From CBDIDH01 sp965277595 (GTDB lineage: Bacteria > Planctomycetota > Planctomycetia > Isosphaerales > Isosphaeraceae): 64,000 nucleotides of DNA. The notes beneath the pieces are model-generated. The model was not told where the DNA came from. It searched no databases and saw nothing but the letters and a program-made list of their open reading frames with translations. The stretch covers positions 558,001-622,000 of the forward strand of contig CBDIDH010000002.1 of the NCBI GenBank assembly GCA_965277595.1, given 5' to 3'. How positions within the stretch are numbered: position 1 is the first letter of the stretch; every line of letters starts with the position of its first letter. Made by a program: the position numbers and the translations under genes. This document shows, in pieces, positions 1-6,968 of the stretch.

Positions 1-17
1 GTGCCCTGGTGGGTCAT

Positions 18-151
18 CAGGGTCGATCAGTTCGTGAAGCTGGGGTCGGGGCGTCTGCGTGGGAACAGCCGAGGGCGGCTGTCCCACAAGGACCTGGCGT
101 GGGACTGCCGCCCCCGGCTGTCCGCCCCGCTTAACGAACTGATTGACCCTG
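18..151. repeat. Palindromic element with 23-bp terminal inverted repeats
   Basis: The arms at 18-40 and 129-151 are inverted copies matching at 21 of 23 positions (the left arm starts CAGGGTC, the right arm ends GACCCTG). Inside lies a second hairpin, about 60-88, whose arms contain GGGAACAGCC and GGCTGTCCC. The start-to-stop frame crossing this region has no protein-like character. It sits directly upstream of the tRNA promoter. It could be a MITE or REP-like element; no flanking target duplication is visible. Confidence 0.6.
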
Positions 152-169
152 GCCATAGCCCTGGTTCGC

Positions 170-198
170 TTGACACCTTAGGACGAAGTTCTTAAAAT
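170..198 (+). promoter_or_regulatory. Sigma70-type promoter of the tRNA-Thr gene
   Basis: A perfect TTGACA (170-175), a 17-nt spacer and TAAAAT (193-198) lie 10 nt before the first base of the tRNA. This is a near-consensus housekeeping promoter, and its position fits a transcription start a few bases before the mature 5' end. Confidence 0.8.
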
Positions 199-208
199 GG
201 ACCTAGTT

Positions 209-281
209 GCCACCGTAGCTCAATCGGCAGAGCACCGCTTTCGTAAAGCGGGGGTTGATGGTTCGACTCCATTCGGTGGCT
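209..281 (+). tRNA. tRNA-Thr (anticodon CGT)
   Basis: The cloverleaf can be folded by eye. Acceptor arms GCCACCG (209-215) and CGGTGGC (274-280) pair fully, with discriminator T281. The D arm has GCTC/GAGC. The anticodon stem CCGCT/AGCGG encloses the loop TTCGTAA with CGT at 242-244, reading ACG threonine codons. The T arm GATGG/CCATT encloses TTCGACT. The 3' CCA is not encoded. A degraded integrase gene lies 120 bp downstream, suggesting this tRNA once served as an integration site. Confidence 0.95.
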
Positions 282-353
282 CTCTCCAAGTCCTTTTGCC
301 GAAAGCGTTTCGCTTACCTGCCGGCGGTCGGTAGTGCGGCCCTAACCCTGAGC

Positions 354-376
354 CAAAACGGTCACTGACCGTTTTG
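354..376. promoter_or_regulatory. Perfect 11-bp palindrome upstream of the integrase relic
   Basis: CAAAACGGTCA (354-364), one base, then its exact reverse complement TGACCGTTTTG (366-376). It lies 24 nt before the proposed integrase start and 72 nt after the tRNA. It could be an operator of the former integrase gene, an arm-type integrase binding site, or (stem plus a T4 run) the tRNA terminator. The sequence alone does not separate these. Confidence 0.5.
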
Positions 377-400
377 TCACAGTTTTTAGGAACCCCGCAC

Positions 401-1187
401 ATGCCGCGACTGGTCAAAAAAACCCCGGCCTACCGCCATCACAAGTCCGACGGTCGGGCCGTGGTCACGATTAATGGACAGGATATTTACCTTGGCAGGT
501 ACAACTCCCCGGAGAGCCGGGCCGAGTACGACCGGCTGATCGCTGTCTGGCTCACGAGCGGGCGTTGCCTTCCGGCGACCACGTCAGAGGCATCCTATGC
601 CCTCACGGTTAACGAGCTGATCCTGTCGTTCTGGCTGCACGCCGAGGGCTACTACCGCCGGGCCGACGGCTCCCCCGCGGCCGAACTCGACAATCTCCGT
701 CTGGCCCTCATCCCGCTCCGGCAGCTCTACGGCACCATTTCCGCCTGCGACTTCGGGCCGGTGGCCTTGAAGACCGTCCGCCAGACCATGGTCGACGCCG
801 GCCTCGGCCGCCGCACGGTCAATCAGCGTATCGCCCGTATCGCCCGGACGTTCCGGTTCGGGGTCGAGAATGAGCTGGTGCCCGCGGCCGTCCATCAGGC
901 GCTGAAGGCCGTCCCGGGGCTGAAGGCGGGCCGGTCGGGAGTCAAGGAGGCCCGCAAGGTCAAGCCGGTCCCTGACGACCACGTCGAGGCCGTGCGCCTC
1001 TACCTCTCCAGCCAGTAATGGGCGATCGTCTCGCTCTAGCGACTGACGGGGATGCGGTCGGGTGAGGCGCTCGCGATGCGGGGGTGCGATCTGACGGCGC
1101 CGGGCGCGATCCTGGTGGGGATGTGGGACTACCCACCCCGGGCGGCACAAGACCGAGCACCGCGGCAAACCGCAGCCCTGTCCTCAA
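401..1187 (+). pseudogene. Decayed tyrosine-recombinase (phage-type) integrase
   Basis: The first 205 codons, from ATG 401 (AGGA 10 nt upstream), read as the N-terminal arm and core-binding region of a planctomycete integrase (MPRLVKKTPAYRHHK...). The frame stops at TAA 1016-1018 but continues without shift through a TAG (1037-1039) into LTGMRSGEALAMR, which carries the catalytic Arg of box I (RSGE). A frameshift near 1143 then leads into HKTEHRGK, the next expected motif. The C-terminal HxxR...Tyr part is absent. Two stops, one frameshift and a truncation make an active recombinase very unlikely. Proximity to tRNA-Thr suggests the relic of an integrated element. Confidence 0.8.
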
Positions 1188-1265
1188 GTCAATCTCCGGT
1201 TGACAGAATCGGCCGGGACGGCACAATCGGCGGCATCGCCTGACACGCCAGGGAGGGCGGCAGGG

Positions 1266-2072
1266 GTGTTCGTCTCGATCGCAAAAGGCAGACATCCGTT
1301 GTATTCTGACACCCTGAGCGGGCGGACGGCCCGAGGCGTCGGCTGCGACCTGGTGGCGAGGGCCGGCCTGAGCGCCTCGGCCGACGAGATCGCGGCCCTG
1401 AAAAAAGCGCCGGGCCATCTCGGCGGCGTGGCGATCGGGTCAAAAGCCCTGACCCACGCCGACGAACAGGCGATCGTCGGCCTCGCCGCCGTCTTGAAGG
1501 CAATCGACGCGTCGGGGCTTGATCCGGCCGGGTTCGACGGCTGGGGAGTCGTCGCGTCGCCCCGGTTCATGGGGCGATCGGCCTTTGACGCGGCCTTTCC
1601 GCAGTTCCTCAACGAGGGACCGTGGGGCGTTTCCCCCTGGCTGATTTCCAGCCATTCGCTGCACTCGGTTTCCGGAGTCGTCAGCCAGGTCTTGAAGGCG
1701 CACGGACCCAACCTCGGCGTCGCGGGAACTCCTGGCGGCGAGGAACAGGCGATGCTCGCCGCCGCGGTCATGCTCGCCGAAGGCTCGGCGCCCGGCGTCT
1801 GGATCGTCGCGACCGGCTGGAACCCCGGCTGGGACGGCCAGACCGACGGCGACGCCCCCGGCGTTTGCGAGGCCCTCGCCCTTGCCTTGACCACGCCAAA
1901 AACCGGCTGGTCAGGTGCCCGATTGATCATCGCTCCAGGCACGATCCGGTTCGAAACGCCGAATCGTCGTTTTGATCCGGCGCACCCGCGCGAATCTCCG
2001 CCGCACACGCCCAGCCCCGCAATTGAGGTGTCGGAACCGGCCGAGGAGGGGAGTCGCACGCATGGCGGATAA
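1266..2072 (+). CDS. Beta-ketoacyl-synthase-like protein lacking the active-site Cys (chain-length-factor-like)
   Basis: The 268-aa product resembles the N-terminal thiolase-fold half of ketoacyl synthases, notably the stretch SVSGVVSQVLKAHGPNLGV and the following helix AMLAAAVMLAEG. Where condensing enzymes carry the nucleophile in a TACASG-type motif, this protein reads AGTPGGEE, so it should not condense by itself. Short Cys-less relatives (Ketoacyl-synt_2 type) act as chain-length-factor partners in aryl-polyene and type II PKS systems. GTG 1266 is preferred as start because GGGAGG lies 9 nt upstream; an upstream TTG at 1200 has no such site. The 3' end overlaps the next gene, a full ketoacyl synthase, by 11 nt, implying translational coupling and probably a heterodimer (inference). 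Confidence 0.7.
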   Translation: MFVSIAKGRHPLYSDTLSGRTARGVGCDLVARAGLSASADEIAALKKAPGHLGGVAIGSKALTHADEQAIVGLAAVLKAIDASGLDPAGFDGWGVVASPRFMGRSAFDAAFPQFLNEGPWGVSPWLISSHSLHSVSGVVSQVLKAHGPNLGVAGTPGGEEQAMLAAAVMLAEGSAPGVWIVATGWNPGWDGQTDGDAPGVCEALALALTTPKTGWSGARLIIAPGTIRFETPNRRFDPAHPRESPPHTPSPAIEVSEPAEEGSRTHGG

Positions 2073-3288
2073 TAACGAGGCCGTCTGGATCACCGGCGTC
2101 GGGGCGTCGACCCCTCTCGGTCACGGATTCGCGACAATCGCCGACGGCCTGATCGCCGGTCGATCGGGCATCCGATCCATCGACGATTTTCCCGTCGTTG
2201 ACCAGCCGAGCAAGATTGCCGGTCGGCTCGACGGCGCGATTCCCTGTCCCGACGGCTGGGAGGCCGTCGACTTCGCCACGCGAAGGCCGCTCGAACGCCT
2301 GAACCTCTCCTGTTGCGTCGCGGCGCTCCGAGACGCCGACTGGTGGAGCCGCCGCCGCGAGATCCGGATCGGCCTGGTCCTGGGCGTCGGCGCTGAGTGG
2401 CTGATTACCTGGGAAGGCGACGGCCTGGTCACGTCTTCGGCCCGCCAGGGCCACCCGGCCCGGCGCGAGCCCCTGGTGGAGACCGTTCGCCGCGAACTTG
2501 ATCTGAACGGCCCGGTTCTTGGTCTCTCGGCCGCCTGCGCCAGTGGCAATCATGCGCTGGCGCACGCCCGCAAATGGCTGCGCATGGGGTGGGCCGACGT
2601 CTGCCTCGCGGGGGCCTGCGACATGGGTGTGACGCCGATGTCCCTCGCCTGCTTTGGTAACCTTCGCGCACTCTCGCGGCGGAACGACGAGCCGGAATCC
2701 GCATCGCGGCCGTTCGATCGCGACCGAGACGGGTTTGTCCTCGGCGAAGGGGGCGCGGTCTTTGTTCTGGAGCCGGAACGCCTGGCACGATCGCGGGGCG
2801 CCCGGGTTTACGCGGCGGTCGCCGGCTTCGGCGCATCGAGCGATGCGCATCACCCGATCATTCCCAGCCCCGACGCCGCTCCGGCTGTTGCCGCGATGCA
2901 AACCGCCTTGGCCGATGCGGGCGTGAACGCCTCGTCGGTGGATTACATCAATGCGCACGCCACAGGTACGCCCGTCGGCGATGCGCTGGAGGCGACTGCG
3001 TTAAAGGCCGTTTTTCAGGGCGACGCGGGTCGAGTGCCCGTCAGTTCCACGAAGGGAATGACTGGGCACATGCTCACCGCGGCGGGCGCCTTTGAATGCC
3101 TCGCCTGCCTCGCCGCGATCGAACGCCGGGCGATTCCGCCGACGGTCAATCTCGACGCGGTTGATCCTCAGTGCGCCGACCTCTTGCATGTCGCCCGCGA
3201 GGCCCAGCCCCAGGCGGTCGGCGTGGCGATCTCCAACTCGCTGGGCTTCGGCGGCAGTAATACCTGTTTGGTCCTGAAGGAAGTCTGA
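2062..3288 (+). CDS. Beta-ketoacyl-[ACP] synthase (FabF/KS-alpha type)
   Basis: This 408-aa protein has the complete condensing triad: Cys159 in LSAACASGNHA, His299 in NAHATGTPVGD and His336 in STKGMTGHML, at the spacing usual for FabF. The C-terminal GFGGSN motif is present (SLGFGGSNTCL). Such enzymes catalyse decarboxylative Claisen condensation of acyl-Cys with malonyl-ACP in the cytoplasm. The gene overlaps a Cys-less synthase-like gene and is far from the housekeeping fab cluster at 57-63 kb, which has its own fabF. A dedicated role (polyene, unusual lipid or polyketide) is therefore more likely than bulk fatty-acid synthesis (inference). No ACP, ketoreductase or dehydratase is adjacent. 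Confidence 0.9.
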   Translation: MADNNEAVWITGVGASTPLGHGFATIADGLIAGRSGIRSIDDFPVVDQPSKIAGRLDGAIPCPDGWEAVDFATRRPLERLNLSCCVAALRDADWWSRRREIRIGLVLGVGAEWLITWEGDGLVTSSARQGHPARREPLVETVRRELDLNGPVLGLSAACASGNHALAHARKWLRMGWADVCLAGACDMGVTPMSLACFGNLRALSRRNDEPESASRPFDRDRDGFVLGEGGAVFVLEPERLARSRGARVYAAVAGFGASSDAHHPIIPSPDAAPAVAAMQTALADAGVNASSVDYINAHATGTPVGDALEATALKAVFQGDAGRVPVSSTKGMTGHMLTAAGAFECLACLAAIERRAIPPTVNLDAVDPQCADLLHVAREAQPQAVGVAISNSLGFGGSNTCLVLKEV

Positions 3289-3305
3289 TCGGATTGCGGG
3301 AAATT

Positions 3306-3395
3306 CATGACCAATGACCGATGCCTGAGAAAGGCACATGCCAACTTCCTCATTCTCATCGGGCAATGGTCCTCGGTCATCGGCCATTTTGTTCC
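3306..3395. repeat. Intergenic palindromic repeat between convergent genes
   Basis: CATGACCAATGACCGATG (3306-3323) is imperfectly mirrored by the complement of GGTCCTCGGTCATCGGCCAT (3368-3387). The ATGACCGATGACC-type unit recurs in the palindrome at 6995-7028/7175-7200. Lying between the 3' ends of two convergent genes, it may double as a bidirectional terminator. Confidence 0.5.
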
Positions 3396-3418
3396 TGGAA
3401 TGTGTCTGACCCGCTCGC

Positions 3419-4300
3419 TCAGGCTGGCCGAGGGGCGTTGACGCCCGAGAGAACGCCGCGGACATAGCCGAGGCTTTCGGCGACTCCGGCAAGCGGATCG
3501 GCCATGTCCTTCTCGTATTCGAGGCCGATCAAACCTTGATAGCGGAGGTCGAGAAGGATTGTCAGCATCTTGCGAATGTCGAGAATGCCGCGACCGACCT
3601 CAACGGCGTGGAGCTTGCCCGGAGCGCCGGCAAGGTCCTTGAGGTGAATGTCGTAGAGTCGTTCCGCACAGCGCTGAATGGCCTCCGACGGATCGACCCC
3701 CGCGCGATAGGTATGGCCGACGTCGATGCAAAGGCCGATTCTCGGGTCAAGCTTCTGGATCGCGTCAAAGGCCGTGTAAGGCGACGGCCAGAGCTTGTCT
3801 TCCGGGCCATGATTGTGGATCGCGACCCGAATATTGAACTCCTTGACGAGGTTGTCCAGAATCGGCAAGGCGGCGGGAATCGGCGTGCAGACGATCGTCG
3901 GCACGCCGATATCGCGGGCGTACTCGAAGACGTTGCGCAGGTCGGACTCGTTGTCCTTCATGCCGATGTTGCCGCAGCTTAACGGGGTAATTCCGGCGTC
4001 CTTGAACTTCTGGACAACCGCCTTGCGCTGCTCGGCCGTGCTCTTGAGCGGTAGGTGCGCATCCTTGATCGAGACGTAATGAACGCCGACCCGTTTCACG
4101 TCCTTGATCGTCTCATCGAGAGGAAGACGCGAGAAAGTATAGGTCGCGATCCCAATTTTGAGGCCGAGAAAGGGGTCGGCCGGCTTCTCAAGCGGAGCAG
4201 GCTCGGCCCCGTGCGCCAGCCCAAGCAGTGCCGGCAGGGCCGCGGCCGAGGCGCCAAGGCGAATCAGGTCCCTCCGGGAGAATGCGCGCGGTCGATGCAT
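3419..4300 (-). CDS. Sugar phosphate isomerase/epimerase family protein, Tat-exported
   Basis: The 293-aa protein begins with a twin-arginine signal (SRRDLIRLGASAAALPAL, cleavage near AHG-AE). A xylose-isomerase-like TIM barrel (AP endonuclease family 2) follows: KIGIATYTFSRLPLDE, HYVSIKDAHLPL, VAIHNHGPEDKLW, GLCIDVGHTYRAG, YDIHLKDLAGAPG and GLIGLEYEKD carry the His/Asp/Glu metal ligands expected at strand ends. This is a very expanded family in planctomycetes, and the substrate cannot be told. ATG 4300 is chosen because it opens the Tat signal and has GGGAG upstream; the longer open frame adds 55 unlikely residues. It converges on the ketoacyl-synthase gene. Confidence 0.85.
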   Translation of the reverse strand: MHRPRAFSRRDLIRLGASAAALPALLGLAHGAEPAPLEKPADPFLGLKIGIATYTFSRLPLDETIKDVKRVGVHYVSIKDAHLPLKSTAEQRKAVVQKFKDAGITPLSCGNIGMKDNESDLRNVFEYARDIGVPTIVCTPIPAALPILDNLVKEFNIRVAIHNHGPEDKLWPSPYTAFDAIQKLDPRIGLCIDVGHTYRAGVDPSEAIQRCAERLYDIHLKDLAGAPGKLHAVEVGRGILDIRKMLTILLDLRYQGLIGLEYEKDMADPLAGVAESLGYVRGVLSGVNAPRPA

Positions 4301-4538
4301 CTGAGTCGGCTCCCCACAACGTTTGTTCGAACGTTCTGATCCTGAGACAAACCGACATCCTAGGCGACCGACCGGCCCAAGACGAGATGCCGGTCGCCCC
4401 CGCCGCCCGAAATGGGAACAATTCCCGCGAGGGATGGTTTGAAAACAGGGCGAGGCGGCCGTCAAGTCGTTATCGACGATCGATGGACTCTGAGCAAAAA
4501 AGCGAATGCCTGACCCCGGGCCATTTGGAGGATGACAG

Positions 4539-5423
4539 ATGCCTCAATCTCGCTTTTTTCTTGGGCTAAAGCGTCTCCTTCTGCCCTTCTGGAACGGCGG
4601 ACACAGGTTCGCCTGGCGAACATCAGAGTATCTGGGCGCGATCCGACATGGCCGATTCGGACATTGCGACGTCTGCGGCCGGTTCGGCCCCTGGCTCTAT
4701 CGACGCCGCGTGATCCCGACTCGGCTGGAACAACTCTGGGGCCTATCTCCAACGCTGGCCGACGCCCTGGCACGCAAGGAGTCGTCCGATTGCGCCTGGT
4801 GTGGCGCCAAGCTCCGAGCCCGACGCCTGGCCCGGGTCGTCCTCGACACCTATCCCGTCGGAATTCCGGCGGATTCGATGGTCGCATGGGTTCGCTCGGC
4901 CGAGGCAAGGGCTTTGCGGGTCGCGGAGATCAACCGGATTGACGGCCTTCACGACGCTCTTGCCCAGCTTCCCGACCTGGCCTTTTCCGACTTCGATCCC
5001 GAGGCGAACTCGGGCGTTCGTTCCGAGGATCTGACCCGCCTGACGTATCCCGATGCCTCGTTTGACCTGATTTTGACGTCCGAGACCCTGGAACACGTCC
5101 CGGACCTGAACGCCGCGCTCGCGGAAATTCACCGCGTTCTCGCGCCGGGCGGTCGCCATCTCTTCACGATTCCCGTCTTGCCGGGCGTTTCGAAGACGTT
5201 CGCCCGCAGCGTCTTGAAGGCTAATGGCAGTATCGAACACCGCGCTGTCACGATCTGCCATCCGGGGGGCGACGTCGGTTATCCGGTCTTCACCGAGTTC
5301 GGCTCGGATTTTTCCGAGATCCTGGAACGGGCCGGATTTCAGACCAAAATCGTCTTCGGGCCAGTCCGAGAGGACGACCTGGCACAGGTCTACGTCACGG
5401 AGAAAAAAACAGACGGCCGATGA
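4539..5423 (+). CDS. Class I SAM-dependent methyltransferase-like protein with N-terminal zinc ribbon
   Basis: The 294-aa protein has two Cys pairs near the N-terminus (CDVCG about residue 43 and CAWCG about residue 85), likely a zinc ribbon. A Methyltransf_11-like half follows with FDLILTSETLEHVPD and the post-motif IHRVLAPGGRHLFTIPV. The usual glycine-rich motif I (GxGxG) is replaced by RVAEINRIDGLHDAL, so SAM binding is non-canonical. A methyltransferase of glycan or secondary-metabolite type is the best guess, substrate unknown. ATG 4539 gives MPQSRFF. The neighbours are unrelated. Confidence 0.7.
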   Translation: MPQSRFFLGLKRLLLPFWNGGHRFAWRTSEYLGAIRHGRFGHCDVCGRFGPWLYRRRVIPTRLEQLWGLSPTLADALARKESSDCAWCGAKLRARRLARVVLDTYPVGIPADSMVAWVRSAEARALRVAEINRIDGLHDALAQLPDLAFSDFDPEANSGVRSEDLTRLTYPDASFDLILTSETLEHVPDLNAALAEIHRVLAPGGRHLFTIPVLPGVSKTFARSVLKANGSIEHRAVTICHPGGDVGYPVFTEFGSDFSEILERAGFQTKIVFGPVREDDLAQVYVTEKKTDGR

Positions 5424-5456
5424 CAGTCATTTCCATTCCCCGCAAGATGTTACGGA

Positions 5457-5690
5457 CTACAACGCCCAAACCCTTGATAGCTTGGCGAAACTGAACCCCA
5501 GCGCGAACCAGACGAATCCATAAGCAAATGTGATGGCGACGCTGAACGGGTCTTGCCCTGAATTCATCGCAAACGGGCTCAGAAAGACGAGTCCAAAAAA
5601 GAGCCAGAAAAAAACCAGAACGACGCGGTTCACGCCCCCTCTCCGTAGGTCGGTTGAGGGGGCCTCAACAGGATTCTCTTCTCTCATCAT
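5457..5690 (-). CDS. Small membrane protein of unknown function
   Basis: A 77-aa protein with a charged N-terminus and two predicted transmembrane helices (VVLVFFWLFFGLVFLSPFAM and the AITFAYGFVWFALGFSFA stretch). No family is recognised. It lies on the opposite strand from the methyltransferase gene, 33 bp from its end. Composition is somewhat AT-richer than its neighbours. The start could be either of the two adjacent Met codons. Confidence 0.5.
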   Translation of the reverse strand: MMREENPVEAPSTDLRRGGVNRVVLVFFWLFFGLVFLSPFAMNSGQDPFSVAITFAYGFVWFALGFSFAKLSRVWAL

Positions 5691-5728
5691 TGCTAAGAAT
5701 CCGATTGAGTTAACGACTTATCAAACTT

Positions 5729-6592
5729 TCAATCCGCCAGCCAACGCTTGGGGGCGACGGCCTCGAATTTACCGGTCGGCGGGCTGAACTTGACGCCAAC
5801 CTGCCAGAGAAGGTCGGGCTGGTGCTTGGCGAGAAGGTATTTCATGACCACCTCATCCGAGGGGGGCATGCCGGGGTCCTGAAAAACGACGCAGAGGCGG
5901 GCCTCGCCGCGACGGGTCCGGGCGTCCCAGACCTCGATTAGGCCGTGAGGCCGGCGGGGAATCCGGTAAAACTTGCCGCCGTTTTGCACGGTCACGCAGT
6001 CGAACCGACAGAACTCGTCAAACTCCTTCGGCTCGACCACGTCGCGGACAAGTTCGGCGGCGACAAGTTCGGGAACGCCCGATTGATAGGCCGAGGCATC
6101 GAGCCGCATCGGCTCATCCTCGCGGGTCGGCTGGGGCGTGCTGCGGCCGTCGATTACCCGGAAGATTTCCCACTCGACGAGCTTTGCATATCCCGCGCGA
6201 AGTGCGGCGCTGGCAATCACCATCTGCGGAAACGAGGCGGCGGCGCGGACGACCTCGTGCGCGAAGGCGTTTGCCTCGCGCTGAAGCTTGGCCATCCAGA
6301 ATCGAGGGGTCTCGTTGCGGTCGCTCTCGGAATAGCGAAAGGGGCGCGGGCCGACGTCGGGAACAACGACATCGGTCTCGCCGCCATCGCGGCGGAGGGT
6401 CCGCAAGACGTCGTCATAGGCGACGGCTCCTTGAACGAACCGTTCCGCCATCTGGGCGTGGCCGCTGCTCTTGACGCGGACGACCCGGTATCCGGGCCGG
6501 GCGCGGAAGGTCACCTCGCGCGCCCGGGGATCGACCGCGCAACGGCCGTCCTCGACATCAAGTTCCCAGCGAAGATAACCAGTCCGGATCAT
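5729..6592 (-). CDS. Unknown 287-aa protein paired with a Gly-Gly-ended small protein
   Basis: No family is recognised. The protein is soluble and charged, with a helical middle (FWMAKLQREANAFAHEVVRAA) and a C-terminal beta-rich part containing FDEFCRFDCVTV and HGLIEVWDARTRRGEARLCVVF. Cysteines at FCRFDC and ARLC are the only conspicuous nucleophile candidates. ATG 6592 starts 19 nt after the stop of the 75-aa gene upstream on the same strand, so the two are almost certainly co-transcribed. The longer open frame would run into that neighbour and is rejected. Because the partner resembles a MoaD/ThiS/ubiquitin-like modifier, this protein is a candidate ligase, target or enzyme of that system (inference only). 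Confidence 0.65.
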   Translation of the reverse strand: MIRTGYLRWELDVEDGRCAVDPRAREVTFRARPGYRVVRVKSSGHAQMAERFVQGAVAYDDVLRTLRRDGGETDVVVPDVGPRPFRYSESDRNETPRFWMAKLQREANAFAHEVVRAAASFPQMVIASAALRAGYAKLVEWEIFRVIDGRSTPQPTREDEPMRLDASAYQSGVPELVAAELVRDVVEPKEFDEFCRFDCVTVQNGGKFYRIPRRPHGLIEVWDARTRRGEARLCVVFQDPGMPPSDEVVMKYLLAKHQPDLLWQVGVKFSPPTGKFEAVAPKRWLAD

Positions 6593-6611
6593 CGCAGTCG
6601 CTCGACTCGCG

Positions 6612-6839
6612 TCAGCCGCCCTGGATTGCCGGGACGAGCAAGATTTCCTCGGCGGCCGGGTCAAAAGCGCGGATCGGCCGGGTCTGGCCGGGACCATCGA
6701 GCCGGAAGGCCAGTCGACCGGCCGTGAAATTTTCGGCGAAGGCCGCTTCGGCCTCGGCCACGGTCTCGGGCCGGCCCTTATCCCACTCCGCGAGGCAGAG
6801 GTCGCCGTATCCGGTTTTCAGTAATCGCAGTTTGGCCAT
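6612..6839 (-). CDS. Small ubiquitin-like/MoaD-ThiS-like protein ending in Gly-Gly (putative)
   Basis: The 75-aa product starts MAKLRLLKTGYGDLCLAEWD (beta-hairpin-like), has a helical centre (TVAEAEAAFAENF) and ends DPAAEEILLVPAIQGG. MoaD, ThiS and other beta-grasp sulfur carriers and modifiers end with a similar 'acidic turn - hydrophobic strand - P - GG' pattern, and their terminal Gly is adenylated by an E1. Overall size fits. ATG 6839 is preferred because the upstream extension is low complexity. The next gene follows after 19 nt. A MoeB-rhodanese E1-type gene occurs at 54.9-56.1 kb but no E1, JAB or moa/thi gene is adjacent. The family call is an inference from C-terminal pattern and length. 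Confidence 0.55.
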   Translation of the reverse strand: MAKLRLLKTGYGDLCLAEWDKGRPETVAEAEAAFAENFTAGRLAFRLDGPGQTRPIRAFDPAAEEILLVPAIQGG

Positions 6840-6968
6840 CGCAGAAGACTCCTTCCGGCCCTGGGAGGACGGGCGCGCCTCCGGCCTTTTTGGTTCTTGA
6901 ATTGCCAACTCCCTCCAGACTCATCGGGGCCTATTGTACCGGCTCGACCAAGGTCCGGCCAGCGACAA

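Noticed and set aside
1..195. Open frame at the left edge
   Set aside because: It runs through the palindromic element and the tRNA promoter and has no protein-like pattern.
1188..1265. An attachment-site duplicate of the tRNA-Thr 3' end downstream of the integrase relic
   Set aside because: No copy of the TTCGACTCCATTCGGTGGC sequence was found in this segment or the next kilobases.
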